Of a stretch of DNA of 64,000 nucleotides, positions 24,729 through 35,818 are shown in pieces. The notes under the pieces were generated by a model. It was not told where the DNA came from. It was given only the letters and a program-made list of their open reading frames with translations, and did not search any database. Made by a program: the position numbers and the translations under genes. This DNA comes from Chloroflexota bacterium (lineage in GTDB: Bacteria > Chloroflexota > UBA6077 > JACCZL01): positions 1 through 64,000 of the forward strand of contig JADZEM010000068.1 in assembly GCA_020850535.1 (NCBI GenBank), given 5' to 3'. Positions within the stretch are counted from its first letter, which is position 1. Each line of letters opens with the position of its first letter.

Positions 24729-24916
24729 AACTATCCCTGGTGCAGCGTTCCGTGTCGGGCGTTGCCTGGGAGTACCAGGAGCAACCCGCCTTGAAGAGTG
24801 CCCAGCCGCCATCTGCCCCGAAGCCGCCGTTAACCGAGCTGTTGGTCGGGAGGGATCGGGGCAATGCTGCTACCTCGCACGTGCATCCTAGCCACGGGGC
24901 CAGGCCACCGTGTCGC

Positions 24917-25360
24917 TCACAGGACGTGATGCGCTCCGACCATGACGGCGACGTACCGCGCCAGTTTGCCGGCGACGACCCAGACCGTGAAGACGAGCAA
25001 CGGTAGCCGCACGGCGCCGGCGACGACGGTCAGCGGGTCGCCAATGACGGGTAGCCAGGAGAAGAAGAGAATCGGCGCCCCCCACCGCTCGTAGGTCGTC
25101 CGAGCCCTGGTGAGCCGGTCGGACGACGTGCCCACGTGGCGAGCCAGGGAGCGGGCCGCGCCGGCCCCGATGCAGTAGTTCACGATCGCGCCGAGGGAGT
25201 TGCCAAGGGTCGCCACGGCAACCGTCAGCACAGAGTCATACCCCGACCTCGCCATGAGCGCCACTGCCAGCTCTGATGAGATCGGCAGGAGGGTCGCGGC
25301 GAGGAAGCTGACGAGCAGCAGGCCGAGGTAGCCGGTTCCGGCGATCAGCTCATCCACCAC
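24917..25360 (-). CDS. DedA/YqaA-type membrane protein
   Basis: The 147-residue protein has four or five membrane segments and the VTT/DedA-like pattern (FLAATLLPISSELAVALMA, GNSLGAIVNYCIGAG, FFSWLPVIGDPLTVVAGA). It is short, matching the YqaA branch. DedA-family proteins move lipid carriers or support membrane homeostasis; the substrate here is unknown. The GTG start lies about 80 bp behind the CcdA gene and it may end the long leftward nuo transcript. Confidence 0.8.
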   Translation of the reverse strand: MVDELIAGTGYLGLLLVSFLAATLLPISSELAVALMARSGYDSVLTVAVATLGNSLGAIVNYCIGAGAARSLARHVGTSSDRLTRARTTYERWGAPILFFSWLPVIGDPLTVVAGAVRLPLLVFTVWVVAGKLARYVAVMVGAHHVL

Positions 25361-25443
25361 GTCGCGCCTGCGCCAACGGGCGCTCAGTCACGTCGCCGAT
25401 GCGTCGCGCCTCGATCAGGCCGAGCCAGTGCCGTCTCGGCACG

Positions 25444-26211
25444 CTACAGGAACCAGTAGACGAGGGTGTCGTTCGCTCCGGCCAGCAGGAGCACCGCCGC
25501 CGCGAGCGGCCGCAGCCACGCATCCAGGCGCCGCGCACCCGCCAGATAGCTTCGGGTCGCGCCGAGACCGGCGCTCAGCACCGCCGCCAGGCCGAGGAGC
25601 GGCAGGGTCGTGCCGAGCGCGAAGGCGCCCGGATAGACGATCCCGACCGGCGAGGCCAGCGCCAGCGGGATCGTCAGCCCGAAGAACAGCAGGAACAGCG
25701 TCGGGCAGAAGGCGAACGCGAAGGCGACGCCGAGCACGAATGCGCCGCTCGTGCCCGGCCCGGCCCGCGCTTCGAGCCACTCCGAGAGTCCCTGGCCAAC
25801 CGTGAAGCGCAGTGGCGGCCAGCCGAGCAGGTGCAGCCCGAGCAGGATCATCAGCGGCCCAAGCGCCTTGCGCGCCGCCACGACAACCGGGATCGAGCTT
25901 TGCGCGGCTTCCCGCCCGAGCAGGATGACCGCCACGCCGACGACGGTGTAGACCAGCACCTTGCCGAGCAGGTACGCCAGCGCCCCGCCCGCGACAGATC
26001 GCCGCTCGCCGGCCCCGCGGACCACATACGCCAGCGCGCTCGCGTTCGTGGTGAGCTGGCAGGGGCTGGTCGCCCCGAGCAGCCCGAACAGGAGCGCGCT
26101 CACCAGCGGGATGCCGATGCCGTCCCCGAGCGAGCGGACCGGGTCGACCACCGCGGCGTTGAGCGCACTCAGGACGGCGTACCAGGACATGACCAGCCCG
26201 CGCAGGTCCAC
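25444..26211 (-). CDS. ccdA: CcdA/DsbD-like transmembrane thiol transporter (copy 1)
   Basis: The 255-residue protein has six or more membrane helices. One Cys lies in GATSPCQLTTNAS of the first helix pair and a second in AFAFCPTLFLLFFGL of the other, the arrangement of CcdA/DsbD proteins that carry reducing power outward to TlpA-type thioredoxins. It follows the methyltransferase gene by four bases. A second, more canonical CcdA is encoded at 45966-46679, so this one may serve a separate partner. Confidence 0.75.
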   Translation of the reverse strand: MDLRGLVMSWYAVLSALNAAVVDPVRSLGDGIGIPLVSALLFGLLGATSPCQLTTNASALAYVVRGAGERRSVAGGALAYLLGKVLVYTVVGVAVILLGREAAQSSIPVVVAARKALGPLMILLGLHLLGWPPLRFTVGQGLSEWLEARAGPGTSGAFVLGVAFAFAFCPTLFLLFFGLTIPLALASPVGIVYPGAFALGTTLPLLGLAAVLSAGLGATRSYLAGARRLDAWLRPLAAAVLLLAGANDTLVYWFL

Positions 26212-26215
26212 CCGC

Positions 26216-26929
26216 TCACCCCCGCTCTTCTATCGAGCCGAGAGCTCGCGGACCACGATCCTCGGGCTTGATCGCCGTGTAGATGGCGACCGTGCCGAAG
26301 GCCGTCGCCAGCCGCGAGGTCCGCCGTACCTCCTCGAACCCGGCATCGCACACCATCGACGGGAGAAGGCCCTGGATGTTGTCGCCGACCTCCTCGAAGT
26401 GGCGGGTGACGAGCGAGATCGCGCGCATCAGCCCTGTGTGCGGGCGGTCGAAGTCCGCGACGTGCAGCTCGCCTCCGGGCCGGAGCACGCGGAGCATCCC
26501 GCGGCAGGCGCGGCGCTTGTCGTCCGTTTTCAGGTGATGCAGGACGAGCGTCGTCAGCACCCGGTCGAATGACCCATCTGGGTACGGCAGCCGCGTCGCC
26601 GTGCCGCGCTCGAACGTGACCTCGCGCCCGCGCCGCGCCGCCTTGGCACGGGCGCGCCGCAGGATGCGGTCGTCCGGATCGAGCCCCACCACCTGGGCTT
26701 CGGGCTGCCGCTCCTTCACCAGAATGACGAGCGTGCCGGTCCCACACCCGACGTCGAGGACGCGCTGTCCGGGCTCGACGCGGGCGCCTTCTACGAGCCG
26801 ACGCTTCAGGGCGAGCTCCGGCATGACGCGGCTGACCAGCGGATCGTACAGCGGCGTCAGCCACCGATAGCTCAACGCCGGAATGTACCGGTCCGTCGCG
26901 GCGGCTGGTGGCGATTGCTGGCGTGTCAT
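26216..26929 (-). CDS. SAM-dependent class I methyltransferase
   Basis: The 237-residue protein has the SAM-binding motif VLDVGCGTGTLVILV (about 58-72), acidic VVGLDPDD, and LTTLVLHHLKTDDK, like UbiE/MenG or other small-molecule methyltransferases. The N terminus (LSYRWLTPLYDPLV) resembles quinone-type methyltransferases. GGAGGACTCC precedes the ATG. It sits just behind nuoN, so a quinone-related substrate is possible but unproven. Confidence 0.8.
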   Translation of the reverse strand: MTRQQSPPAAATDRYIPALSYRWLTPLYDPLVSRVMPELALKRRLVEGARVEPGQRVLDVGCGTGTLVILVKERQPEAQVVGLDPDDRILRRARAKAARRGREVTFERGTATRLPYPDGSFDRVLTTLVLHHLKTDDKRRACRGMLRVLRPGGELHVADFDRPHTGLMRAISLVTRHFEEVGDNIQGLLPSMVCDAGFEEVRRTSRLATAFGTVAIYTAIKPEDRGPRALGSIEERG

Positions 26930-26977
26930 GGAGTCCTCCTGCCCATCACGCGTCCGGGCCGACCGGCGTGTGACTCG

Positions 26978-28408
26978 CTAGCCTCCCAGGAGACCGGCTC
27001 TGGTGAACGCGAGGTAGAACGGTTCGGCGACGATGCCGACCAGGACGAGCGCCGCGGCGCAGGCCAGCGTGGCGACCGCCGCCCAGCGCCCGAGCACCGG
27101 CACCGGCCCGGCGAGCGGACCGAAGTAGACGGGGCCGAGCACCCGCGCGTAGTAGAAGATCGAGACGACGGTGTTCACGACCGCCAGCGCCGCGAGCCAG
27201 GTGTAGCCAGCTTCGATGGTGGCCCCGAAGAGCAGCAGCTTGGCGACAAATCCGACCAGAGGCGGGACGCCGATGAACGAGAGGAAGCTGACCGCGAGCG
27301 CGCCGGCGAGCCAGGCGCGGGCCCGGGCCAGCCCGGTGAACTCGCCAAGCGCCGTTCGCCCGCGCAGCTCGACCACCACGCCGAACGCGGCCACGTTGCC
27401 GACGACGTAGGCCAGCAGGAAGAACAAGAGCGACGGGACCGCGAGGGCGCTCCGCTCGAGGGCTACGACCGCCATCAGCCCGTACCCGATCTGGGAGACG
27501 GCCGACCAGCCCAGCAGCCGCCGCACGTCGTTCTGCCAGAGGGCGGCCAGGTTGCCGAGCGTCATCGTCGCGGCCGCCAGCACGGCAACGAGCGGTCGCC
27601 ACTCGACGGACTCCGTCGGCAGCGCGAGCACGAGCCGCGCGAGGAAGATGAGCCCGCCGACCTTCGGGATCGAGGTGACGAAGGCGGCGACCGGCGCCGG
27701 TGCCCCCTGGGCCACGTCCGGCACCCAGGCGTGGGCCGGCAGCGCGCCGATCTTGAAAGTCACCGCCAGGATGACCAGCGCTGCGCCCGTCGCGAGGGCC
27801 AGCCCGCCGGTCGGGAGCCCGCGCGTCAGGCCCGACAGCGTGGTGGACCCGGCCAGGCCGAACAGGTAGGCCACCCCGATCAGCATGCTCGCGCTGGTGA
27901 AGGCGCCGACCAGGTAGTACTTGATCGCCGCCTCCGAGGCCGGCGAGGAGCGGCGGTGGTAGGCGGCGAGCACGAAGCCGGTCGCGGACGAGAGCATCAT
28001 CGCCATCACGAACTGCTTCAGGTCGGTCGCCCCGGCCAGGAACACGGCACCGAGCGCGGAGAGGAGCAGCAGCGCGTAGTACTCGCCATGTCGGTGATCG
28101 GACTCGAACCAGGGCACCGAGAGGCCGATCGCGCCAACCGTGCCGGCCAGGACGATCAGCTTGCCCCAGACCGCCGTCCCGTCGCGCGCGTACGTGTCCG
28201 CGAACGTCAGGTACTCCGGGCCGCCGAGCATCGCCAGGGTGGCGACGGTCGCGAGCGCCGCCGTCGCCAGGGCCAGCAGCGCGGCCCCGGCCTGGAGCCG
28301 CCGGGGGGCCGCGAGCGCGTAGAGGAGCACGACGACGCTGCCGACGACCAGCACGATCTCCGGGATCACGTCGGCGACCATCGCCGCCATGTTCGCGGTC
28401 ATGTCCAT
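26978..28408 (-). CDS. nuoN: Complex I-like subunit NuoN
   Basis: The 476-residue protein has about 13-14 membrane helices and the antiporter-like subunit pattern, with KYYLVGAFTSASMLIGVAYL, AHAWVPDVAQGAPAPVAAFV and SIPKVGGLIFLARLV. It is a proton-pumping membrane subunit by family. It ends the nuoA-BD-H-J-K-L-M-N series. Length is close to normal. Confidence 0.9.
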   Translation of the reverse strand: MDMTANMAAMVADVIPEIVLVVGSVVVLLYALAAPRRLQAGAALLALATAALATVATLAMLGGPEYLTFADTYARDGTAVWGKLIVLAGTVGAIGLSVPWFESDHRHGEYYALLLLSALGAVFLAGATDLKQFVMAMMLSSATGFVLAAYHRRSSPASEAAIKYYLVGAFTSASMLIGVAYLFGLAGSTTLSGLTRGLPTGGLALATGAALVILAVTFKIGALPAHAWVPDVAQGAPAPVAAFVTSIPKVGGLIFLARLVLALPTESVEWRPLVAVLAAATMTLGNLAALWQNDVRRLLGWSAVSQIGYGLMAVVALERSALAVPSLLFFLLAYVVGNVAAFGVVVELRGRTALGEFTGLARARAWLAGALAVSFLSFIGVPPLVGFVAKLLLFGATIEAGYTWLAALAVVNTVVSIFYYARVLGPVYFGPLAGPVPVLGRWAAVATLACAAALVLVGIVAEPFYLAFTRAGLLGG

Positions 28409-28530
28409 CGGTCTGGCCTACGGCGTTCGGGCGAGCGCCCGGCGCGGTGCGTGGCGCGGCGGCGTGCGGCGCAGCACCGGGCACACGCTCCTGTCGCGGG
28501 GTAGCGGCGGCCGGATCACGGGCAGGCACC

Positions 28531-30075
<1,545 letters not shown>

Positions 30076-30091
30076 AGGCAGGCTCCCCTCG

Positions 30092-32044
30092 TTACACCAG
30101 CGCCGGAACCAGCAGCAGGACGGCGACCATCACGGCCAGCCCAACCGCCAGGATGACGTAGTAGTGGTGGGCCAGGCCCGTCTGGAGCCGCCGGCTGGCG
30201 TGACCGGCGCGGCCGGTCAGCCGGGCGCTTCCTTCGACGGCTGCCCCGTCGATCGCCGCCTCGTCGGCCACCCGCGAGCCGCCGGCAAGCCGCAGCGTGC
30301 CGAGCGCCGTGGCCCGGACGGCGCCGTCGATCGTCCACTCAGCCCGCCGCGAGAACAGGCGTGACAGCGCGGCGGCGAGCACCGCGACCCCGCGCACCCC
30401 GGCGTCCACGACGCGCGCGTCGCCCCAGGCCAGCGCGCGGGACAGGCTGAGGACCGGGTTCACCACGAGCAGGCGGGTGGCGAGAGGCAGGCCCAGCCAG
30501 TCGGCGGCGCGCGCGTGCAACGCGGACGGCAGGCCGAGACTCGCCAGGCGACCGCCCCGGTCCAGCCCCCAGACGAGCGCGAAGGCGGCGACGATGAGGG
30601 CGAGGGCGACGCCGAGCTCCCAGGCAGCCGCCTCTCCCAACGTCCGCTCGGCCACCGCCTCGACGACCGACCCAGCACCCGGTAGCCACAGCGCGGACAG
30701 GAGCAGGGTGGTCCCGGCGAGCGCGGCGACGCCGGCCAGCTCGACCGCGCCCGGACGGTGGTGAGGCGCCTGCGCGGTGGCCTCGCCCCCACCCGCCGGT
30801 CTAGCCGGTGGGGGGCCGTAGGCCAGGAGCTGATAGCGGGCGGCGTAGACCGCGCTCAGGAAGCTCGCCAGGAAGACGCCGGCCGCGAGCCAGGGCGAGG
30901 CGTGCACCGCGGCGGCTACGATCTGTTCCTTCGTCCAGGCGCCCCCCAGCGGCGGCACGGCCGCCAGGGCCAGCGCCCCCACGGCCGACAGCGCCGCGAC
31001 GCGCGGGAGCGCCCGGCCGAGCCGCAGGCCGGCCAGGTCACCGGTGCCCACCGCGTGCATGGCGATGCCAGCACCCAGGAACATGAGCGACTTGAAGGCC
31101 GCGTGAGCCACGAGGTGCGCACCGGCGGCGGCCGTCGCACCGGTGCCGACGGCGACGAACATCAGCCCGTACTGCGCCGAGGTCGAGGCCGCCAGTGCCC
31201 GCTTGACGTGCGGCTGGACCGTCGCGACGACCCCGCCCGCGAGCGCGGTCGCGAGCCCGACGCCGGCCACCACCGGCAGGAACCAGCCGACCGACGCCAG
31301 CGCCGGGGCCAGGCGGATCAGCAGGTAGGCGCCGGCCGCCACCAGCGTCGCTGAGTGGAGCAGCGCCGACACGGGGGTGGGGCCGGCCATCGCCGCGAAC
31401 AACCATGAGGAGAAGGGAAGCTGGGCCGACTTCGCCGTCGCGGCGAGCAGCACGCCGGCGGCAACCGCGTCCAACGCCGGGCGTCCGGCCAGACTCAGCC
31501 CGTCGAACGCGAAGCTCCCGGTAGCCGCGAACAGGAGCCCGGCCGCCGCGTACAGCCCCAGGTCGCCGACGCGGGTGGTGACGAAGGCCACCGTGGCCGA
31601 GCGCGGCGCCTCGGGGTTCCGCCAGTCGTGGGCGATCAGCGCCCAGGAGGCGGCGCCGACCAGCTCCCAGCCAATCAACAGCGTCAGGAAGTCGGTCGCC
31701 AGGACGAGCCATTCCATCGCCCCGACAAAGGCCAGCAGCAGCGCGAGCAGACGGGCACGCCCCCCCTCCTCGCTCACCGCCGCGTAGGCGACGATCGGCG
31801 CCGCGATGAGCGGGACGAGCACGGCCATCACGCGCCCGAAGCCACTGACCGCCAGTCCCAGCTCGATGGCCGGGCTCCAGCGCCAGCGGACGGCCGGCTC
31901 GGCCGCCGCCGTCCACCCGCCCAGTGCGAGGGTCGCAAGGAGCGCCCCGACCGCGAGCGGACCGAGCAGCCCGCTCCGACGCCGAAGTAGCACCAGGAGC
32001 CCGGCGGCGAGGAGCGGCAAGAGCGGCAGGGCGAGCACGCTCAT
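30092..32044 (-). CDS. nuoL: Complex I-like subunit NuoL
   Basis: The 650-residue protein has about 16 hydrophobic segments and NuoL motifs such as LIGWELVGAASWALIAHDW, KSAQLPFSSWLFAAMAGPTP and ALLHSATLVAAGAYLLIRL. The usual QLPFHTWLPDAMEGPTP pattern is recognisable but diverged. The C terminus holds the lateral-helix region. Its ATG overlaps the nuoK stop by four bases. Confidence 0.92.
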   Translation of the reverse strand: MSVLALPLLPLLAAGLLVLLRRRSGLLGPLAVGALLATLALGGWTAAAEPAVRWRWSPAIELGLAVSGFGRVMAVLVPLIAAPIVAYAAVSEEGGRARLLALLLAFVGAMEWLVLATDFLTLLIGWELVGAASWALIAHDWRNPEAPRSATVAFVTTRVGDLGLYAAAGLLFAATGSFAFDGLSLAGRPALDAVAAGVLLAATAKSAQLPFSSWLFAAMAGPTPVSALLHSATLVAAGAYLLIRLAPALASVGWFLPVVAGVGLATALAGGVVATVQPHVKRALAASTSAQYGLMFVAVGTGATAAAGAHLVAHAAFKSLMFLGAGIAMHAVGTGDLAGLRLGRALPRVAALSAVGALALAAVPPLGGAWTKEQIVAAAVHASPWLAAGVFLASFLSAVYAARYQLLAYGPPPARPAGGGEATAQAPHHRPGAVELAGVAALAGTTLLLSALWLPGAGSVVEAVAERTLGEAAAWELGVALALIVAAFALVWGLDRGGRLASLGLPSALHARAADWLGLPLATRLLVVNPVLSLSRALAWGDARVVDAGVRGVAVLAAALSRLFSRRAEWTIDGAVRATALGTLRLAGGSRVADEAAIDGAAVEGSARLTGRAGHASRRLQTGLAHHYYVILAVGLAVMVAVLLLVPALV

Positions 32045-32346
32045 CCGCGCAGCCGCCGAAGCTTCTCGGTGATGTCTGCGCGCCGGACGCGGTAGACGTT
32101 GGTGACGAGGGCGAAGCCGAGCGCCATCTCGATCGCCATCACGGTCATGAAGACGATCGCCAGCATCTGGCCCTGGGGGTTGCCGCCGGCCGTGCGCGCC
32201 CAGAAGGCGACCAGGGCGAGGATGGCGGCGTTGATCATCAGCTCGAGGCCCATGATCAGCATCACGAACGACTGCTGGCTGAGCGCGCCGTAGACACCGA
32301 TGCCGAACAGCGCGGCGGCCACGACGAGCACGGCTTCGAGGGTCAT
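32041..32346 (-). CDS. nuoK: Complex I-like subunit NuoK
   Basis: The 101-residue protein has three membrane helices with the conserved Glu in MLIMGLELMINAAIL (normally GIELMLNAVNL) and a second in VMAIEMALGFAL. These two glutamates lie in the proton path. Length matches the family. Confidence 0.92.
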   Translation of the reverse strand: MTLEAVLVVAAALFGIGVYGALSQQSFVMLIMGLELMINAAILALVAFWARTAGGNPQGQMLAIVFMTVMAIEMALGFALVTNVYRVRRADITEKLRRLRG

Positions 32347-32412
32347 CGCGTCGCCTCCCTCATCGCGTCGCCTGCAGTCATGGCCCCGCCTCCCGTCCTG
32401 GCCCCGCCCCCG

Positions 32413-32982
32413 TCATCGCCTGGCGTCCGACTCGGGCGCGAGCGGCGGCTCCTGCGAGCCCTCATCGGCCTCGCCGTAGCGGCCCCGCCGGCTCGCGATG
32501 GCGACCGCTCCGATCATCGTGGCCAGGAGCGCGACCCCAGCCGTCTGGAAGACCAGCATCGAGTCGCCCAGCAGCTCGATCCCGAGCTGCTCGGTCGCCA
32601 TCTCGGGCCGGGGGTTTGGCCGGTCGGGGAAGTCCGCGACCAGGGCCAGCCCGGCCAGCACCAGGAAGGCGCCGACACCGGCCGCGACGGCGACCCGGTG
32701 CTGGTGGACCATCCACATCGGGTTCAGCCCGGCCGGGTTCATCATGTACATCACCATGACGATCGCCATGACGAGCATCTCGCCGGCCATCATCAGGATC
32801 AGCACCATCCCGAGGAACTCGGCGCCGAGCAGCACCAGGATCCCGCCGACCCCGGCGAAGGAGGCCAGCAGGTAGAAGGCCGCCCGCACCATCGAGTCGG
32901 TCCGGAACACGCGGTACCCGGTCAGGACGCTGCCGACCGCGAACAGCCAGAACAGCGCGTCGACGAGCAGCGACTCGGTCAC
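32413..32982 (-). CDS. nuoJ: Complex I-like subunit NuoJ
   Basis: The 189-residue protein (GTG start overlapping the nuoH stop) has five membrane helices and the NuoJ pattern (SMVRAAFYLLASFAGVGGIL, LLGAEFLGMVLILMMAGEM). The Tyr-rich helix 3 region of other NuoJ proteins is altered. It contributes to the membrane arm near the coupling region. Confidence 0.88.
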   Translation of the reverse strand: MTESLLVDALFWLFAVGSVLTGYRVFRTDSMVRAAFYLLASFAGVGGILVLLGAEFLGMVLILMMAGEMLVMAIVMVMYMMNPAGLNPMWMVHQHRVAVAAGVGAFLVLAGLALVADFPDRPNPRPEMATEQLGIELLGDSMLVFQTAGVALLATMIGAVAIASRRGRYGEADEGSQEPPLAPESDARR

Positions 32983-33911
32983 AGCAACACCGCCCCCGCG
33001 ATGAACACGTTCAGCAGCGCCAGCGGGATCAGCACCGCCCAGGCGACGACGACGAACCGCTCGATCCGGATCCGCGCCAGCAGATGGCCCGCCGCCACCA
33101 GCACCACCAGCAGCGCCACGCTCTTCACGAGCACCCAGACCGGGCCGGGCAGCCACGGCCCCCACCAGCCGCCGAGGAACCCGGCCGCGCCCATCGCCGC
33201 CACCGCGACGAGCATGGCGGCGCGGGCGGCCTGCCAGAGCAGCCGGGCGACGCCGGCGTCCTCGGCCGACGTTCCCTCGGCCAGGTCGGCACCGTCCGGC
33301 AGGTTCAGCGGCCCCCAGAAGCTCACGGCCAGGCCGACGACCAGATACAACGGCAGGCCGAGCGGCTGGCGGACGACGTTCCAGATCGACGCCTGCGCCC
33401 GAACGATCTCCACGATCGAGAGCGACTCGGCTGGCAGCGCCGTCGCCAGCATCGCGAGCAGGAAGGGGATCTGGAACGAGAGCGCCTGGGCCGCATAGCG
33501 GTAGGCGCCGTGCAGTGGGAAGACCGCGTTGGGCGACCAGCCGTGCAGAAACACGGCGATCATCACGAACGCGATCGCGGCTGAGAACACGACGAAGCCG
33601 GTCGCCGGGTCCGCCGCGACGAGGTCCGGCCCGAGCGGCACCAGGCCGAGGGCCACGGCCGCCAGCCCCAGGAGCAGGGCCGGCGCGAGCGCCCAGCCCG
33701 GGGCGTCGAACCGCTCGGTGCCACGGTAGCGCTGCACGAGCAGGAGCGCCGCCGCCCGGACCGGGCCGGCCAGGAGTCCGCCCACCCGAACGGGCGCGCC
33801 GGCGACCACCGCCCCGACGACGCGGTCGAGGACCGCGACGAGGTACACGCCGACGAGCAGCACGCCGCCAACGGCCAGGGCGGCGACGAGCGGGGAGGCG
33901 TCGGGCCTCAT
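32979..33911 (-). CDS. nuoH: Complex I-like subunit NuoH, with degenerate quinone-site loops
   Basis: The 310-residue protein keeps the NuoH fold (GWSPNAVFPLHGAYRYAAQA) but is shorter than usual. The normally acidic SYE-x-P motif reads SFQIP, and the loop that is usually DLPEAESELVAG reads NLPDGADLAEGTS, without the EGFNVEYSG stretch. These are residues of the quinone tunnel. ATGA overlaps join it to the BD fusion gene upstream, and GTGA overlap joins it to nuoJ. Confidence 0.85.
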   Translation of the reverse strand: MRPDASPLVAALAVGGVLLVGVYLVAVLDRVVGAVVAGAPVRVGGLLAGPVRAAALLLVQRYRGTERFDAPGWALAPALLLGLAAVALGLVPLGPDLVAADPATGFVVFSAAIAFVMIAVFLHGWSPNAVFPLHGAYRYAAQALSFQIPFLLAMLATALPAESLSIVEIVRAQASIWNVVRQPLGLPLYLVVGLAVSFWGPLNLPDGADLAEGTSAEDAGVARLLWQAARAAMLVAVAAMGAAGFLGGWWGPWLPGPVWVLVKSVALLVVLVAAGHLLARIRIERFVVVAWAVLIPLALLNVFIAGAVLL

Positions 33912-35227
33912 CCGACCACCGCCCCGGCCACCTGCCGCGCGACCAGGGCCGCCTCCTCGAGATCGAGGTCGAGGCTGACCAGGGTCGCCACGGCGTCGCC
34001 CCACTCCTGACCCGCCAGCAGCGGTGGCAGGAGCGGTAGCAGGCGCGTGGTGGCGGCGCTCTCGGGTGTCAGAAGGCCGCGCGGCGACTCGACCCGCCCG
34101 CGCGGCTCGGCGCGGCGGTCACCGGCCCGCGCGGCCAGGTCGAGGGACTGGGCGGCCTCTGCGAGCCGCTGGCGCCAGCGGTCGGCCGCGTCACCGCCCC
34201 GGTGCAGGACCGGCGCGAAGCCGAGCGCCCGGTAGGCCGGATCCTCGGCACGGGCATCCTCGGCCGCCCCGGCCGCTCGTGCCACCGGGCCGCCGATCCC
34301 GCGCGCGTCTTCTCCGGCGACTCGTCCGACGCCGGCGGTGGACCACCGGAGCACCTGCGTCCAGCCGAGCGTGCGGGCCAGGTCGCGCACGCTCGCCCCG
34401 TCCCCCGGCCCGACCCGCGCGGCGAGCCTGAGGACGCGGCTGCCGAGGCTGGGCAAGCCGTGGGCGACCAGCGCGTCGGCCAGCCAGCGCAGGTGCTCTC
34501 GCGCTCGCGCCAGCTCCAGCTCGGCCACCCGGACCGGTTCGGCGAGCGCCCGGACGAAGGCGGCAAGGCCAGGGCGAGCGGCGAGCGGGGGCGAGCCGTC
34601 GGCGACGAACGGGTTCGGGTGGACTGTGGCGTCCACGACGACATCGCCGGCCAGCGTGACGTCCAGGGCGAGGCCGACCGGGAAGCGCGGGAAGAACGGC
34701 CCGACCGTGACCGGCAGGACGTCCAGCCGCAGGCCATCGCGGTCGGGTCCGAGCTCGGCCATCGGCCGCCCGTAAGGGATGCCGCCGGTCATGCCGCTGC
34801 CGCCCTGCCCGTAGGGACCGACGCCCCGCCAGGGCGCCGGGTCCGCATCCGGCAGGATCGGTGGGTCCGAGCGCCGCCGCCCGGCGAGCAGGTCGCGGTG
34901 AGCGCTGACGATGGCACCCACAGGGTCGTCGTGGACCAGCACCGAGTCGGGGAAACGGGCCACGATCCCCTCCGACTCCGGCCCCCACCAGACAGTGCAG
35001 CGCGGGTGCGGCAGGGCGTCGTGGACGCGAGCCAGCGGCTCGGCGAGCGACTCCGGGATGCCCCCGGCGACGAGCAGCACGCTCCCCGCCCGTGGCGTGT
35101 CGACGAGCCGCAGCTCCTCGGACAGTCGGAGGCGCTGGACCGCCTCCCGCGCCCCGGCGCCCGCCACGGCGAAGACCGGGACCGGGGCATCCGCCGCAAG
35201 CCAGCGGAGCGCGTCGTGCAGCCTCAT
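33908..35227 (-). CDS. Divergent NuoB-NuoD-like fusion lacking catalytic residues
   Basis: The 439-residue protein has an N-terminal part (1-120) like NuoB/small hydrogenase subunit folds (GSVLLVAGGIPESLAEPLA), with only one Cys (PRCTVWWGPES) instead of the four that hold cluster N2. From about 165 it follows NuoD (GPFFPRFPVGLALDVTLAGD, VVVDATVHPNPF), but the helical core is eroded and Cys/His quinone-site residues are not visible. It lies between nuoA and nuoH, where B, C and D normally are; E, F and G are absent. It may serve as a scaffold between an unknown donor and the proton-pumping arm. Confidence 0.7.
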   Translation of the reverse strand: MRLHDALRWLAADAPVPVFAVAGAGAREAVQRLRLSEELRLVDTPRAGSVLLVAGGIPESLAEPLARVHDALPHPRCTVWWGPESEGIVARFPDSVLVHDDPVGAIVSAHRDLLAGRRRSDPPILPDADPAPWRGVGPYGQGGSGMTGGIPYGRPMAELGPDRDGLRLDVLPVTVGPFFPRFPVGLALDVTLAGDVVVDATVHPNPFVADGSPPLAARPGLAAFVRALAEPVRVAELELARAREHLRWLADALVAHGLPSLGSRVLRLAARVGPGDGASVRDLARTLGWTQVLRWSTAGVGRVAGEDARGIGGPVARAAGAAEDARAEDPAYRALGFAPVLHRGGDAADRWRQRLAEAAQSLDLAARAGDRRAEPRGRVESPRGLLTPESAATTRLLPLLPPLLAGQEWGDAVATLVSLDLDLEEAALVARQVAGAVVG

Positions 35228-35231
35228 GCGA

Positions 35232-35606
35232 TCACGACCAATCGAGTGCCCGCTCCCGCCACGCGTAGAGCACCCCGAGTAGCAGGATCGTGATGAACAT
35301 CCCCATCTCGACGAAGGCGACGAAGCCCTCGCGGACGAACACGACCGCCCACGGGTACATGAAGACCATCTCCATATCGAAGGCCAGGAACACCAGCGCC
35401 ATCACGTAGTAGCGAGCGTGATAGCGGCTCCAGGCGTGGACCCCAGGCGGCACGCCCCCGGCGAACGGCACGCGGTCGGAGGACGTCAGCCCCGCCGCGC
35501 CCCGGCGCGGGCCGTCGCCGATCCACCAGAGCAGGAGCAGGACGCCCAGCGCACCGACGAAGACCGCGAGCGCGACCCCGAGTGGGCCGAGCATCCCCCC
35601 CATCAA
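35232..35606 (-). CDS. nuoA: Complex I-like subunit NuoA
   Basis: The 124-residue protein has three membrane helices and the NuoA motif RYYVMALVFLAFDMEMVFMYPW, including the acidic D/E pair. The long loop that normally carries the Cys-rich quinone-site segment (PYECG) is replaced by PFAGGVPPGVH. It is the first nuo gene, four bases before the BD fusion gene. Confidence 0.9.
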   Translation of the reverse strand: MMGGMLGPLGVALAVFVGALGVLLLLWWIGDGPRRGAAGLTSSDRVPFAGGVPPGVHAWSRYHARYYVMALVFLAFDMEMVFMYPWAVVFVREGFVAFVEMGMFITILLLGVLYAWRERALDWS

Positions 35607-35662
35607 CGTTCCTCCAGCGGGTCGTCAGGCTGCGCCAGGTGACACCGGTCGGGGCCGATCGG

Positions 35663-35818
35663 CTACAGGTAGTCGTCCGGCGACTCGCGGAACGAGTCCG
35701 CACAATCCTGGCTGCAGAAGTAGTAGGTCGTGCCGTTGTGCTCGATTGTCGCGACGGCGTCCGACGGTGAGATCTTCATGCCGCACACGGGATCGGTTAC
35801 CTGCTGCTCGGTTGCCAC
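35663..35818 (-). CDS. YHS-domain protein, 51 residues
   Basis: The short product MATEQQVTDPVCGMKISPSD... has the YHS signature DPVCGM, then TTYYFCSQDCADSFRESPDDYL. The three Cys and surrounding residues are the heavy-metal binding pattern seen in copper ATPases and TRASH-like modules. The GTG start has GGAG seven nt upstream. It lies directly before nuoA and behind the promoter box G, which supports a link between copper and this complex I cluster. Confidence 0.85.
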   Translation of the reverse strand: MATEQQVTDPVCGMKISPSDAVATIEHNGTTYYFCSQDCADSFRESPDDYL